Assembly: GCA_963170055.1 (NCBI GenBank)
Contig: CAUJGJ010000351.1
Location: forward strand, 37,501-66,000
Reading direction: 5' to 3'
From: Halisarca cf. caerulea
Lineage: Eukaryota; Porifera; Demospongiae; Chondrillida; Halisarcidae
Length of the DNA stretch: 28,500 bases
Both the position numbers and the translations under genes were made by a program. Every line of letters starts with the position of its first letter. Within the stretch, counting starts at the first letter, position 1. Below are positions 19,801-28,500 of this stretch, piece after piece. Under the pieces are notes generated by a model, which searched no databases, was not told where the DNA came from, and saw only the letters and a list, made by a program, of their open reading frames with translations.

Positions 19801-19992
19801 CGTAGACATGTCAATGTGAGGGATGTCAATGGGGAATAGCCATGGTGTCCTATTGAATGAGTGATGTAATAAGTAATGTAATGAGTAATGTAATATGTAA
19901 TGTAATGTGAGGGATGAGGGTTTATACGTAGACATGTCAATGTGAGGGATGTCAATGGGGAAGAGCCATGGTGTCCTATTGAATGAGTAATG
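19790..19992 (+). repeat. 75-bp direct repeats flanking a (TAATG)-rich core
   Basis: GAGGGTTTATACGTAGACAT and the next 55 bases, to TGAATGAGTxATG, occur at 19790 and again at 19916 with two differences. Between them GTAATGTAATGAGTAATGTA repeats. Confidence 0.9.
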
Positions 19993-20375
19993 GTGTCCTG
20001 TTAAAGGAAGCAGCTGTATTTTTGAGGTATCTGAGGTTTCTCTCTATGTCTTCTGTGGTAATGCAGGTGGGCGTGAGAGATGTCTGAGTTCTCTTACTTT
20101 ATTTTGATGTCCAGGACATAACAATTCATTTACATCAGTCATTGAACATACCTTATTTGGATGTGGGTCTAAGTGCACCTAAGGGCAAGGATACCTTTGA
20201 CTCCCATATTTGGCGTGAAGATTGCGTAATACCAACATCATCTCATGTGTACGCAGAGGGGTGTGCCTACAGGACACCCTTTGGCAGCCATATTGTTCAG
20301 ATGTTTACTGTACTACTAGAACTAGCTTATATGTGGGTTTGCTTTGAATTAAAATCAGTTAGCACACTAGTTTAG
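19993..20375. other. Stretch without recognised features
   Basis: A 77-codon plus-strand frame at 20142-20375 has no known motif. Confidence 0.45.
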
Positions 20376-20559
20376 TACAGTGAAACCTCTCTAAACCAAA
20401 CCCTTTGTAAGCTGGAACCTGCTCTAAACTGAACCTGTGTTTTTGCATCCTGCTCTCTATATTTGCTGTACAAATAGGACCCCTCTAATCCGGAAACCTC
20501 TCTAAACCAAGCTTTTTCTTTGGTCCCAATGGTGTCCGATTTAGAGGGGCTATACTGTA
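20376..20559 (+). mobile_element. MITE, family A copy 6
   Basis: Complete: TACAGTGAAACCTCTCTAAA left end, CCTGCTCTCTATATTTGCTG centre, TTCTTTGGTCCCAATGGTG, and TTAGAGGGGCTATACTGTA right end. Confidence 0.82.
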
Positions 20560-20739
20560 GTTATACTGACTAGCACAGCTACTCGACCATACAGTACAGC
20601 TTAGTTCATGTGTACATACGTATATACTGTATATACTTTGGTATACATATGTATCTTGGTGTACATTTCAAATTTGTTGTCCTTGTTCAGTCCTTGATTG
20701 TAAGCTGCGAAGTTAACAGTAGGGGCAAAGCAGAGTATT

Positions 20740-20926
20740 TGCAGTGAAGCCTGTCTTATAGACCACTTGTATGGAAAGACCTGTATCTATAGTGACCATT
20801 AGCTGTAGGCTACTCCATGGGCTACCTCAGTGATACTAATGCACTTCTGTATATGAGGGCCGCCTGTCTACAAAAACCACCATCACATGGTCCCTTAAGT
20901 GGTCGGTATAGACTGGTTTTATTGTA
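20740..20926 (+). mobile_element. MITE, family G
   Basis: The left GCAGTGAAGCCTGTCTTATA then GACCACTT pairs in inverse with AAGTGGTCGGTATAGACTGG then TTTTATTGTA. The ends differ from the CCTCTCTAA type after the first ten bases. Confidence 0.7.
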
Positions 20927-20967
20927 CACGTTTCAGTGTGCACATGCCCTTGGAGCATACATCTACC

Positions 20968-20970
<3 letters not shown>

Positions 20971-21027
<57 letters not shown>

Positions 21028-21054
21028 GTGTGTGTGTATGTGTGTTTGTGTGCA

Positions 21055-21137
<83 letters not shown>

Positions 21138-21210
21138 ATGTGTGTGTGTATGTGTGTGTGTGTGTGTGTGCATGTGTGTGTGTATGTGTGTGTGTGTGTG
21201 TGAGTGTGAG
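20971..21210 (+). repeat. (GT)n microsatellite, 240 bp compound
   Basis: About 115 TG dinucleotides with occasional GCG, TATG, TTTG and ACATG breaks. Confidence 0.95.
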
Positions 21211-21285
21211 TCAGGAGAGTGCTCTGACCATTGCTGTGAGCTGGCCGCGTTAGTGTACTATATCTCCATTTTTAACTGTATCACC

Positions 21286-21383
21286 CCTTCTCCCTCTCCC
21301 TCTCCCTCCCCCTCCACCTCTACCCCTGTATGTACATACCTCCCTCTCCCCCTCCACCTCTACCTCTGTATGTACATACCTCT
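21286..21383 (+). repeat. CT-rich tract with a 45-bp duplication
   Basis: CCCTCTCCC repeats are followed by CCCCTCCACCTCTACC, CTGTATGTACATACCTC; the latter part occurs twice. Confidence 0.85.
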
Positions 21384-21455
21384 ATGCCTGAAAATGTACT
21401 GGTGTGCCAACCATGAGCAAGTGCTAACTAAACAAAGAATTTACAACATTAAAAC

Positions 21456-22175
21456 ATGAGGTACATACACATGGAGTGTGTGCTGTGTACATTGGGACCT
21501 CTGAATAAAGGACACTTTGGGTTCAACATGAGGTACATACACGGGGAGTGTGTGCTGTGTAGAGTGGGACCTCTGAATAAAGGACACTTTGGGTCCAACA
21601 TGAGGTACATACACAGGGAGTGTGTGCTGTGTAGAGTGGGACCTCTGAATAAAGGACACTTTGGGTTCAACATGAGGTACATACACAGGGAGTGTGTGCT
21701 GTGTAGAGTGGGACCTCTGAATAAAGGACACTTTGGGTTCAACATGAGGTACATACACAGGGAGTGTGTGCTGTGTAGAGTGGGACCTCTGAATAAAGGA
21801 CACTTTGGGTCCAACATGAGGTACATACACAGGGAGTGTGTGCTGTGTAGAGTGGGACCTCTGAATAAAGGACACTTTGGGTTCAACATGAGGTACATAC
21901 ACAGGGAGTGTGTGCTGTGTACAGTGGGACCTCTGAATAAAGGACACTTTGGGTTCAACATGAGGTACATACACAGGGAGTGTGTGCTGTGTACAGTGGG
22001 ACCTCTGAATAAAGGACACTTTGGGTTCAACATGAGGTGCATACACAGGGAGTGTGTGCTGTGTAGAGTGGGACCTCTGAATAAAGGACACTTTGGGTCC
22101 AACATGAGGTACATACACAGGGAGTGTGTGCTGTGTACAGTGGGACCTCTGAATAAAGGACACTTTGGGTCCAGC
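21456..22175 (+). repeat. 72-bp minisatellite, ten copies
   Basis: Units start with ATGAGGTACATACAC every 72 bp from 21456 to 22104. Each contains GTGTA(C/G)AGTGGGACCTC then TGAATAAAGGACACTTTGGG, which is the left end of the MITE that follows. 72 is a multiple of 3, so frames of 240-272 codons are open on both strands; these are not genes. Confidence 0.96.
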
Positions 22176-22321
22176 ATGAATTCAGCTGATTTGTTCCTAG
22201 TAGAGATGTTTTCCTCTTTGAGAGGTTCAAAATGTATTGTAGAAATTAACCTGGGACCATAAGTCATGTCGTTTATAGAGAGGTTTATTGGGGAGAGTCC
22301 ACTATCGAAGGTTTCACTGTA
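22136..22321 (+). mobile_element. MITE, E-type, source of the 72-bp array
   Basis: TACAGTGGGACCTCTGAATA at the left and CGAAGGTTTCACTGTA at the right, with TTGAGAGGTTCAAAATGTAT and GTTTATAGAGAGGTTTATTG inside. The left 50 bases are part of each 72-bp unit upstream. Confidence 0.75.
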
Positions 22322-22329
22322 AAACCGTA

Positions 22330-22499
22330 TACCGTGAAACTCTTCTAACCCAAACCCTCTCTAAACTGGTCGTGTTGTTTAGGTCCTGCATGCTCTCTAT
22401 ACTTGCTGTACATATAGAACCTCCCTAATATGAAAATCTTTCTAAACCGAACTTCTTCTTTGTTCCCAAGGGTGTTCGGTTCAGAGAGGTCACACTGTA
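22330..22499 (+). mobile_element. MITE, family A copy 7
   Basis: TACCGTGAAACTCTTCTAAC, then GCTCTCTATACTTGCTGTAC, CTTTGTTCCCAAGGGTGTTC and AGAGGTCACACTGTA. Confidence 0.8.
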
Positions 22500-23020
22500 C
22501 CTGATGTACAATATGTTGCATGTGGCATAGTAGCTAGTATGTGCTTGTATGGATGCTGTACTTGCTAATACTGTAAAGTGTGCTCTGACCGAGCTTTGAT
22601 ATCAGTTGACATGCGATTGCAGTGAGATGTTTCTTCATTAGTATTCGCTGCATTCTGTTACTGATCCATAGAATTCTGCATGCCTGACACTGGTTTTCTG
22701 TTACTTGATCCTTTGCGGGATATCCCATGTGTTAATCTGAGACTATTGGGTTTTGGTTGTAATTGCAGATCCAAGTTGAGTGCTTGTGTACACACATGTG
22801 CGCAGATGCCTGTGTGTTTCCACCTAGCTGTTTGAAGTCACATTACATGGAGTGTACATAATGACATGCGGGGCCAATACGTACAAGGGAATATAACGTT
22901 CCTTTGCTTTGATGATCTTAGAGTTTGTTAATCTCCCTTTCTTCTCAGACTGAAGTGTATATCTTCTCACTGATTCATGTGAAGTACCAAAGTACATATT
23001 ATATAGACTAGTATGCACTG
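22500..23020. other. Stretch without recognised features
   Basis: Nothing recognised on either strand. Confidence 0.5.
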
Positions 23021-23174
23021 AGGTGCTAGTATATACCCCAGGTGGGTAGTGTATACCCAAGGTGCTAGTATATACCCCAGGTGGGTAGTGTATATACCCA
23101 AGGTGCTAGTATATACCCCAGGTGGGTAGTGTATACCCAAGGTGCTAGTATATACCCCAGGTGGGTAGTGTATA
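23021..23174 (+). repeat. 39-bp minisatellite, about four copies
   Basis: AGGTGCTAGTATATACCCCA then GGTGGGTAGTGTATACCCA; starts at 23021, 23060, 23101 (2-bp TA insertion before it) and 23140. Confidence 0.92.
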
Positions 23175-23193
23175 GTAGGTGGGCTTTTAGGTG

Positions 23194-23386
23194 TACAGTA
23201 AAAACACTATTGAAGGACAGCTTCAAAATGCGGCCGCCTCCTTTTACAGGACACCATTGCTCCATCCCATTTGAAGCCCCTCACATTGACATGTGTACAG
23301 TTGAATCCTCTGAAACAAGGACACCTCCATATACAGGACAGCTCACTGTGGTCCCAGTGGTGCCCTTAGTATAGAGGTTCCTATGT
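23194..23386 (+). mobile_element. MITE, E-type (unexpanded relative of 26571-27143)
   Basis: TACAGTAAAAACACTATTGA left end; interior GCTCCATCCCATTTGAAGCC, CCTCACATTGACATGTGTAC; then one copy of AGGACAGCTCACTGTGGTCC and ATAGAGGTTCCTATGTA. It is the single-copy state of the array at 26711-27143. Confidence 0.75.
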
Positions 23387-23776
23387 ATACGTACATGCTT
23401 GTTGTGCATTTTCTCTGTATGTCTGATGCCAGAGTAGACAATTGATTCTTGGAATTAACTAGCCAAAATGTATTTTAGAGCATTAAACATTCAACGTTTT
23501 GGGAAAAATTTTGTAATGAGAGACTTCTAAGGCACAATTGTACATAGTGATGAGATCTAGTCGTTCAAGTCTTCTTCCAGTGGTACTAGGGTGTTTACTG
23601 TCAGTATTGGAATGCTTCTTATCTTGGGGGTGGGAGTTCTCTCATAAAATCACTTACACTGCCAACTGAGTATGAAAATACACAAAGTGTTTTTTATAAT
23701 TCTATTGTGTATAGTGTTACGTACATGACCGCGCATGCAATTATCAATCACTTCAGAACAACCTGCAGATGTCTAC
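23387..23776. other. Stretch without recognised features
   Basis: Nothing recognised on either strand. Confidence 0.5.
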
Positions 23777-23941
23777 ACACAGAGTAGCCTCTCTACACCG
23801 AACACACTTAGGACTGAAGAAAAGGTTCAGTTTGGAGAGGTGTCCGGATAAGAGAGGTTCTATATGTACAGCAAGTATAGAGAGTAGGACTTGAAAACAC
23901 ATTCGTTTAGAGAGGGTTCGATTCAGAGAGGTTTCCATGTA
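23777..23941 (-). mobile_element. MITE, family A copy 8
   Basis: GTAGCCTCTCTACACCGAAC, AAGAAAAGGTTCAGTTTGG, TTCTATATGTACAGCAAGTA, AGAGGGTTCGATTCAGAGAG; right end worn (TTTCCATGTA). Confidence 0.8.
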
Positions 23942-24004
23942 TAATGAAATGTTGTGAAGAGCTATAATCTATTGTGGGTTGTCGTGCTGTCATGTACTGT
24001 ACAG

Positions 24005-24193
24005 CATGTGTGTGTACCTGCATGTGTGTATGTACATTTAAGTGTGTGTGTGTGTATGTACATATAAGCACGCATGCGCGCGCGCGTGTGTGTACATGCA
24101 TGTGTGTATGTACATTCAAGTGTGTGTGTATGTGTGTGTGTTTGTGTGTTTGTGTATGTGTGTGTGTGTGTGTGTGTGTATGTGTGTGTGTGT

Positions 24194-24287
<94 letters not shown>

Positions 24288-24295
24288 ATACAGGC
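24005..24295 (+). repeat. (GT)n microsatellite, 290 bp compound
   Basis: A duplicated leader (TACATGCATGTGTGTATGTACATT-type, about 24020 and 24095, with GCGCGCGC between) is followed by about 85 TG dinucleotides. Confidence 0.93.
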
Positions 24296-24552
24296 ATGTG
24301 CACATGTGTGTAGTCAAAGCTCACAAGCAAAAAATCAGTGGCAAAGGAGATCGTGGGTTATTTTAAGATGTGAGATAACTGGTTCAAAATTGAGTGCTTA
24401 ATTATTATTTAATTTATTCCATATTTATATCAACATTGTTTATTAATTGTCTCAGTAAGTGCATACAAAGTGGGTTTGAACATGACGTCAGTAAATTTTG
24501 GTGAGATATAGTATGATAGATACCACATGGATAGGATGTTGTGACGTAACTT

Positions 24553-24852
24553 TATGCAGTGAAACTTCACTAAACCTAACCCGCTGTAGTCTATGCTTGA
24601 ACCCTTTCTAAACTGGACGTATTTTTTGTGTGCTGCTTTCTATACTTGCTGTACATATAGAACCTGTCATACACAGAACCCTCTCCAAGCCAAACTTTTT
24701 CTTGGGACCCAAGAAAATGTTTGGCTTAGAGAGGTTTCTGGATTGGAGAGGTTCTATATGTACAGCAAGTATAGAGAACAGGACCTAAATCACACATCCA
24801 GTTTGAGAGGGTTCCAGATTACAGAGGGTTCAATATAGAGAGCTTCACTGTA
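24553..24852. mobile_element. MITE, family A copy 9, complete palindromic (double-arm) form
   Basis: The left arm runs CAGTGAAACTTCACTAAACC to CTTTTTCTTGGGACCC. The right arm is its complement, from AAGAAAATGTTTGGCTTAGA to AGAGAGCTTCACTGTA. The signature TACTTGCTGTACATATAGAA appears on the left and its complement on the right. At 300 bp it can fold end to end, whereas other family A copies keep one arm plus one terminal repeat. Confidence 0.85.
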
Positions 24853-24868
24853 TCAGTGTAGAATCTAC

Positions 24869-25047
24869 TGCAGTGACACCTCTCTAAACGCACCTCTGTA
24901 TGTCAACCACACTGTCTAAACTGACCCGTATTGTCTAGTCCCAAAAGTCACCCACATACTAGAATGGACTGTTTATTCTGGCCACCTCTCTAATCCGGCC
25001 AACTTCTCCTGGTCTTGAGTTGACCGGATTATAGAAGGTCCACTGTA
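24869..25047 (+). mobile_element. MITE, family B copy 2
   Basis: TGCAGTGACACCTCTCTAAA left and TATAGAAGGTCCACTGTA right, with CTCTAATCCGGCCAACTTCT near the right end. It ends about 75 bp before the first copy of the splice-acceptor repeat. Confidence 0.65.
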
Positions 25048-25123
25048 TAAGAGTGCTTCTTGTAGTGATATTCAGCTGGATTTACTTTTCAGTAGTGGTA
25101 GTGCACGGACCTACATGCATATT

Positions 25124-25387
25124 TCAACAATTCTGTACACATGTGTTCACTTATATTGTGTGTTATTTGCTTCTCCGGATACAGGGCTATAACAACTCTG
25201 TACACATGTGTTCACTTGTATTGTATGTTATGTGCTTCTCCGGGTACAGGGCTATAACAACTCTGTACACATGTGTTCACTTGTATTGTATGTGATGTGC
25301 TTCTCCGGGTACAGGGCTATAACAACTCTGTGCACATGTGTTCACTTATATTGTGTGTTATGTGCTTCTCCGGGTACAGGGCTATAA
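25124..25387 (+). repeat. POLL: 65-bp tandem repeat carrying four copies of the splice acceptor
   Basis: The acceptor TACAG/GGCTATAA occurs four times, with AG ending at 25184, 25249, 25314 and 25379, exactly 65 bp apart. Each unit holds about 57 bp of intron end plus the first 6-8 bases of the exon (GGCTATAA). After the first three acceptors the sequence continues CAACTCTG instead of the exon's GACACTGG. Units 2-4 are nearly identical; unit 1 is slightly diverged. Splicing to any of the first three reaches a stop before or soon after the true exon: TGA at 25293-25295 from the first, TAA at the true exon's start from the second, and TAA within the exon from the third. GGCTATAAC in each unit could also act as a branch site, which is inference. 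Confidence 0.88.
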
Positions 25388-25508
25388 GACACTGGAAGAC
25401 CTTGGAAGAAGTGGTATCCTAACTCGAGTACAGGAGATTGGATTGTGTCACTATGAGGACTTTAACGAACGAATTCCTCGATCAGAAGTCAAGGAAATAG
25501 AGGAAAAG
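25380..25508 (+). CDS. POLL: DNA polymerase lambda, internal exon (end of fingers, start of palm)
   Basis: The exon is 129 bp and encodes 43 residues, from GYKTLEDL to KEIEEK. It continues the second helix-hairpin-helix of the fingers (GYKTLEDL). It then carries the conserved IGLCHYEDF (about residues 17-25) and ERIPRSEV (27-34), the linker into the palm subdomain, where family members have IGLKHY and R(M/I)PREE. The catalytic aspartates (GDVD motif) lie in later exons outside the window. The acceptor is TACAG/GGC and the donor is AAG/GTAGGG at 25509, so both flanking introns are phase 0. An in-frame ATG upstream at 25338 belongs to the duplicated intron end and is not a start. The next exon (the GSYRRG region in relatives) is not found before the window ends, so the next intron exceeds 2.9 kb. 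Confidence 0.9.
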
Positions 25509-25795
25509 GTAGGGATGTTCTGCACCAACACTCAGCCTCCTTCCAAGTGCACACGTACTGTACATGTACAGTTTCCTACATTGCAAAATTTTCATGTCTG
25601 TGAGTAATTCGATGTTTTCGCAAGTGGGCTTCATTTGCAATGGTTTCGCACCCAGATTTTAGTGCACTGAACTACTTAAGATGATGGACATCGCACGTTT
25701 TTATTTGCTGATATTTCAATCACCTTTGAAATGAGGCAATTCGAGGAATTGCGTGATTGCGATACTTCACAATGTGCAGTATGTCCATAACCATG

Positions 25796-25944
25796 TACCG
25801 TGCAATCTCTCCAAACTGGACACCCTTGGGACCAAAGAAAGGTTTGGTTTAGAGAAGTTTCCGGATTAGAGAGGTTCTATATGAACGGCAAGTATAGAGA
25901 GCAGGACGTAAAAAACACGTTCAGTTTAGAGAGGTTTCACTGTA
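25796..25944 (-). mobile_element. MITE, family A copy 10
   Basis: CCCTTGGGACCAAAGAAAGG, GTTTCCGGATTAGAGAGGTT, AAGTATAGAGAGCAGGACGT, GAGAGGTTTCACTGTA. It lies in the second intron, reverse orientation. Confidence 0.82.
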
Positions 25945-26228
25945 GAGGGGATTTTCCAAGGAACAATGTTTCCTCGATGCTAAAGGTTGGATTATATTCA
26001 TGAGTAAATGTTTTGTGGTTCACTTCCCAACCAAAAAAACATGACTTTTTACCCCTCAAAAATGCCCACTATTATGGTAATATGTACGTACATACTGTAT
26101 ACGTTTGATCTAGCATTAGTACATGGGTATACTTTATTATGTACATACATCATATGTACATATGTACATTTTCTATTGTAGGTATGCATATATACTGTTT
26201 ATATACGGTACACACAGTATGTACATTG

Positions 26229-26470
26229 CAGGGCTAGAAATAGCTGCCTGGCATCTGCCATTTTCCAAACAGAACATGATTATGGCTGACCAAATTTGAG
26301 TTGGGTCAGCCGAGTCTCTGATATCGGTGATTACAGTCGAACACCAATTCATTTTGCCAATCTTAAAGTTCAGTGATAAAGATTCCTTTGTATTATGTAT
26401 GTACACATGTACATACATACGTACACAATCTCTGAAGGTTAGAAATGGCTGATCAACCTTCAAAATGTCC
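26229..26470. mobile_element. Possible remnant with CAGGGCTAGAAAT end
   Basis: CAGGGCTAGAAATAGCTGCC at the left resembles the left end of 996-1309. AGGTTAGAAATGGCTGATC near 26437 repeats it in the same orientation, so a clean inverted pair is lacking. Confidence 0.3.
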
Positions 26471-26570
26471 TACCCGGCAATATAATACTGGGTCAGTCAT
26501 TTATCATAGCAAAGTCCACATGTTATTCCTACCACTGCGTGACATCATGCATACGTCTTGCATATGCATT

Positions 26571-27143
26571 CACTGTGAAACTTCTATGAAAGGACACCTT
26601 TGAAATGCAGCCACCTCCTTCAACAATACACCTTTGCTCCATCACATTTGAAGTCCCTCACATTGACATGTGTACATTTAAACCTCTGACATTAGGGCAC
26701 CTCCATGTACAGGACAGCTTACTGTGGTCCCAGTGGTGTCCTTATTATAGAGGTTCTACTGTACAGGACAGCTTACTGTGGTCCCAATGGTGTCATTATT
26801 ATAGAGGTTTCTCAATTGCAGGACAGCTCGCTGTGGTCCCAATGGTGTCCTTATTATAGAGGTACTACTGTACAGGACAGCTCACTGTGGTCCCAATGGT
26901 GTCCTTATTATAGAGGTACTACTGTACAGGACAGCTCACTGTGGTCCCAATTGTGTCCTTATTATAGAGGATCTACTGTACAGGACAGCTTACTGTGGTC
27001 CCAATGGTGTCCTTATTATAGAGGTTTCTCAATTGCAGGACAGCTCGCTGTAGTCCCAATGGTGTCCTTATTATAGAAGTTTCTCAATTGCAGGACAGCT
27101 CACTGTGGTCCCAGTGGTGTCCTTATTATAGAGGTTTACTGTA
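26571..27143 (+). mobile_element. MITE, E-type, expanded by internal 54/55-bp array (eight copies)
   Basis: The left part (CACTGTGAAACTTCTATGAA to CCTCCATGTAC) is colinear with 23194-23340. Then AGGACAGCT units start at 26711, 26765, 26820, 26874, 26928, 26982, 27037 and 27092, and the last runs to the right end TTTACTGTA. Two junction types occur: TACTGTAC (54-bp units) and TTTCTCAATTGC (55-bp units). Each unit is essentially the right terminal region. Confidence 0.88.
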
Positions 27144-27264
27144 CCATGTTCACTTGAGTCTAATTGCACTCTAAATCTCCTGTTCTAAGCAGAGTGTGTG
27201 ACGTGCTCTGTATTGTGTGCAGAAGTCAGCACTTTGCATATATGGTTCACACTAGAAAAATGAA

Positions 27265-27458
27265 TACAGTGGAACCTTTGGAGTGTGGACACCTTGGGGA
27301 CCACCAAAAATGTCCTGATTACAGAGTGCCCTGATTTCCCAGGATTGCCGCCCCAATATGTCATTCATATGTGTATGAGAATTTGGTACCACAAGCTAAT
27401 GTCCATTTTATGCGGGTGTCCAGATTACCAAGTGTCCTGAATAGCAGGTTTCACTGTA
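27265..27458 (+). mobile_element. MITE, family H
   Basis: TACAGTGGAACCTTTGGAGT, then GTGGACACCTTGGGGACC, at the left. GGTGTCCAGATTACCAAGTG, TCCTGAATAGCAGG and TTTCACTGTA are at the right and pair in inverse. It is flanked by AA/CG outside the TA. Confidence 0.75.
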
Positions 27459-28046
27459 CGAAGAAACATGTCTGCCACTACCACTTGTAGTCGAACAATG
27501 CTGTATGCGTCTGTTGTACGGATCTGCCATACATCACCCCGTGTTGGTTGACACCTTTGCATTGTCATCTTGCGTGTGTGTGTTGAGTTGACCACTAGCA
27601 GTGAAAGGAGATATACAATGTGATTAGTACTCGTCTGTGCTTTGAACACAGGTGATTCTGCACTCCTCAAAGGGCACACTGTAAAAGGATCTTTCAGAAG
27701 TTGCTGTCTGTCTCATTCTAACTACAGAAAAGAAGTGATGGGAGCATTCCTGTGGGTTCATTTCTTCCAAAAAAGGGCCCATTCACATAGTTGCATATGC
27801 TTGACGGTAGGGTGCAAATAGTGTTCATGTGCATCCCACCTCTTTCTATCCTGTGGTATGTCAATACCCTTTCACACACATGTGTGGTGTCCTAACAAGG
27901 TACAAGGCAGGAAAGAGTGTCTCTATGTGTGTGGGTGAACCTATTCCTGAACCCCAAAAGTGAGAGGTGGTGTGCTGATAGATGTGGTGTTTTTATGGTA
28001 TTGCTGCGTGGCTTAGATGTGGATTCTATTTGAGACCGATTCTGAT
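27459..28046. other. Stretch without recognised features
   Basis: An 84-codon minus-strand frame at 27425-27679 overlaps a MITE end and has no known motif. Confidence 0.45.
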
Positions 28047-28232
28047 TCATCCTTCCTCCTCTTCTTCCTTTGTGTTCAACTTGTTCTTGTGATTGCTATG
28101 GTTGCTTGTGCCGTCCAATGTAGCCTGAAGTGATTCCCGTGTGATATTTTCCCAGTACCATTGGTAGGCTTCCAGGAAGTGTGAAGTCTCATCCACAGAC
28201 ATGTTTATGTCTGTCTGTGCCTTTGAGCATTT
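28047..28232 (-). pseudogene. Minus-strand frame resembling the start of a p85-type SH2 domain; fragment or chance
   Basis: The frame reads NMSVDETSHFLEAYQWYWEN then ITRESLQATLDGT. From memory, PI3K regulatory subunit p85 has NMSLQDAEWYWGDISREEV and then a DGTF motif at the start of its N-terminal SH2 domain. WYW, I(S/T)RE and DGT match. About four residues are missing before DGT. After DGT the frame turns into SNHSNHKNKLNTKEEEEEG and stops, with no FLVR arginine motif and no good splice donor at the break. If real it is a degraded fragment or an exon of another gene read on the opposite strand. The frame's first residues (28233-28280) come from MITE-like sequence. Confidence 0.25.
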
Positions 28233-28280
28233 GTTACCACAACCGAACCTCTGAATTAAGGACGCTTTTATTGAAGGCAT

Positions 28281-28452
28281 TACAGGAAATTCTCATTAAT
28301 CCGCCACCACTTTATCCACCAAACCCTTTTATCTGACCATCAATTTTGTGTATGAGTCGACTGAAAGGCTGCATATTGATTCGGGCAATCTGCCAAACTC
28401 ATTAATCCACCCAATTTTTTCAATTATGGCAGATTAATGAGAATTAACTGTT
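28281..28452 (+). mobile_element. MITE, family K (TTAATCCGCC ends)
   Basis: The left TACAGGAAATTCTCATTAAT then CCGCC is matched in inverse by GGCAGATTAATGAGAATTAA then CTGTT. The interior repeats CTCATTAATCCACCCAA. These ends differ from the CCTCTCTAA families. Confidence 0.75.
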
Positions 28453-28500
28453 CTTGTATTTAGCTGCTTTGTCCTTTTGTGTGGAATTTGTTCTTTTTTG

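Larger units (their letters stand above)
25509..28500 (+). other. POLL: Following POLL intron, incomplete
   Basis: It begins GTAGGG directly after the exon. No further family X polymerase motif (GSYRRG, GDVD) is visible up to the window end. It contains a family A MITE, an E-type MITE with an internal array, a family H MITE and a family K MITE. Confidence 0.75.

Noticed and set aside
21441..22267. 240-272-codon frames on both strands (repeats such as CVLCRVGPLNKGHFG)
   Set aside because: Same artefact from a 72-bp unit; the sequence is a transposon terminus with flank.
25053..25295. 80-codon frame just before the second exon as an alternative coding exon
   Set aside because: It is the duplicated intron end read through its own units; it stops at 25295 and has no polymerase similarity.
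26605..27076. Frames of 84-123 codons with WSQWCPYYRG repeats
   Set aside because: They arise from the 54-bp array of a MITE right end; no start or context of a gene.

Overview
The window is animal-like nuclear DNA. Two short protein-coding exons are separated by about 25 kb of repeat-filled, non-coding sequence, and everything else that looks like a long open frame is a by-product of tandem repeats. The exons at 1-181 and 25380-25508 (+ strand) both encode parts of a family X DNA polymerase. They match DNA polymerase lambda (POLL) better than polymerase beta: the segments SGHLRRLDH, IWGVG and the EIEEK end are lambda-like. From memory of the vertebrate protein, the two exons join with no missing residue. 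That makes 182-25379 a single phase-0 intron of 25,198 bp with a GTGAGT donor and a TACAG acceptor. A second intron starts at 25509 and runs off the window. The species cannot be named. The style (many short foldback transposons, TACGTA-rich tracts, GT microsatellites) suits a marine invertebrate, possibly a sponge, but this is a guess.

The intron holds at least twenty short non-autonomous DNA transposons of about 150-300 bp. Most begin TACAGTG(A/G)AACCTC and end with the complement, inside TA dinucleotides. Several families (here A, B, C, D, E, F, G, H, J, K) have unrelated interiors but nearly the same ends. This looks like pogo/Tigger-type (Tc1/mariner superfamily) MITEs; the class is inferred from the ends because no transposase gene is present. 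Family A is the most frequent, with nine single-arm copies and one palindromic double-arm copy.

Tandem repeats repeatedly grew from within these MITEs. A 21-bp unit repeated 34 times sits inside a family C element, a 91-bp unit inside a family D element, and 54/55-bp units inside an E-type element. 54-bp and 72-bp units amplify MITE ends. Other arrays have units of 8, 18, 32, 39 and about 295 bp. Long GT/AC microsatellites occur about every 2-3 kb, mostly with GT on the coding strand.

The most gene-relevant structure is at the 3' end of the large intron. A 65-bp unit that contains the splice acceptor and the first bases of the next exon is repeated about four times, giving four AG acceptors spaced exactly 65 bp apart. 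Only the last keeps the POLL frame open. In addition, a minus-strand frame near 28.1 kb faintly resembles the start of a PI3K p85-type SH2 domain. The remaining stretches show nothing recognisable.
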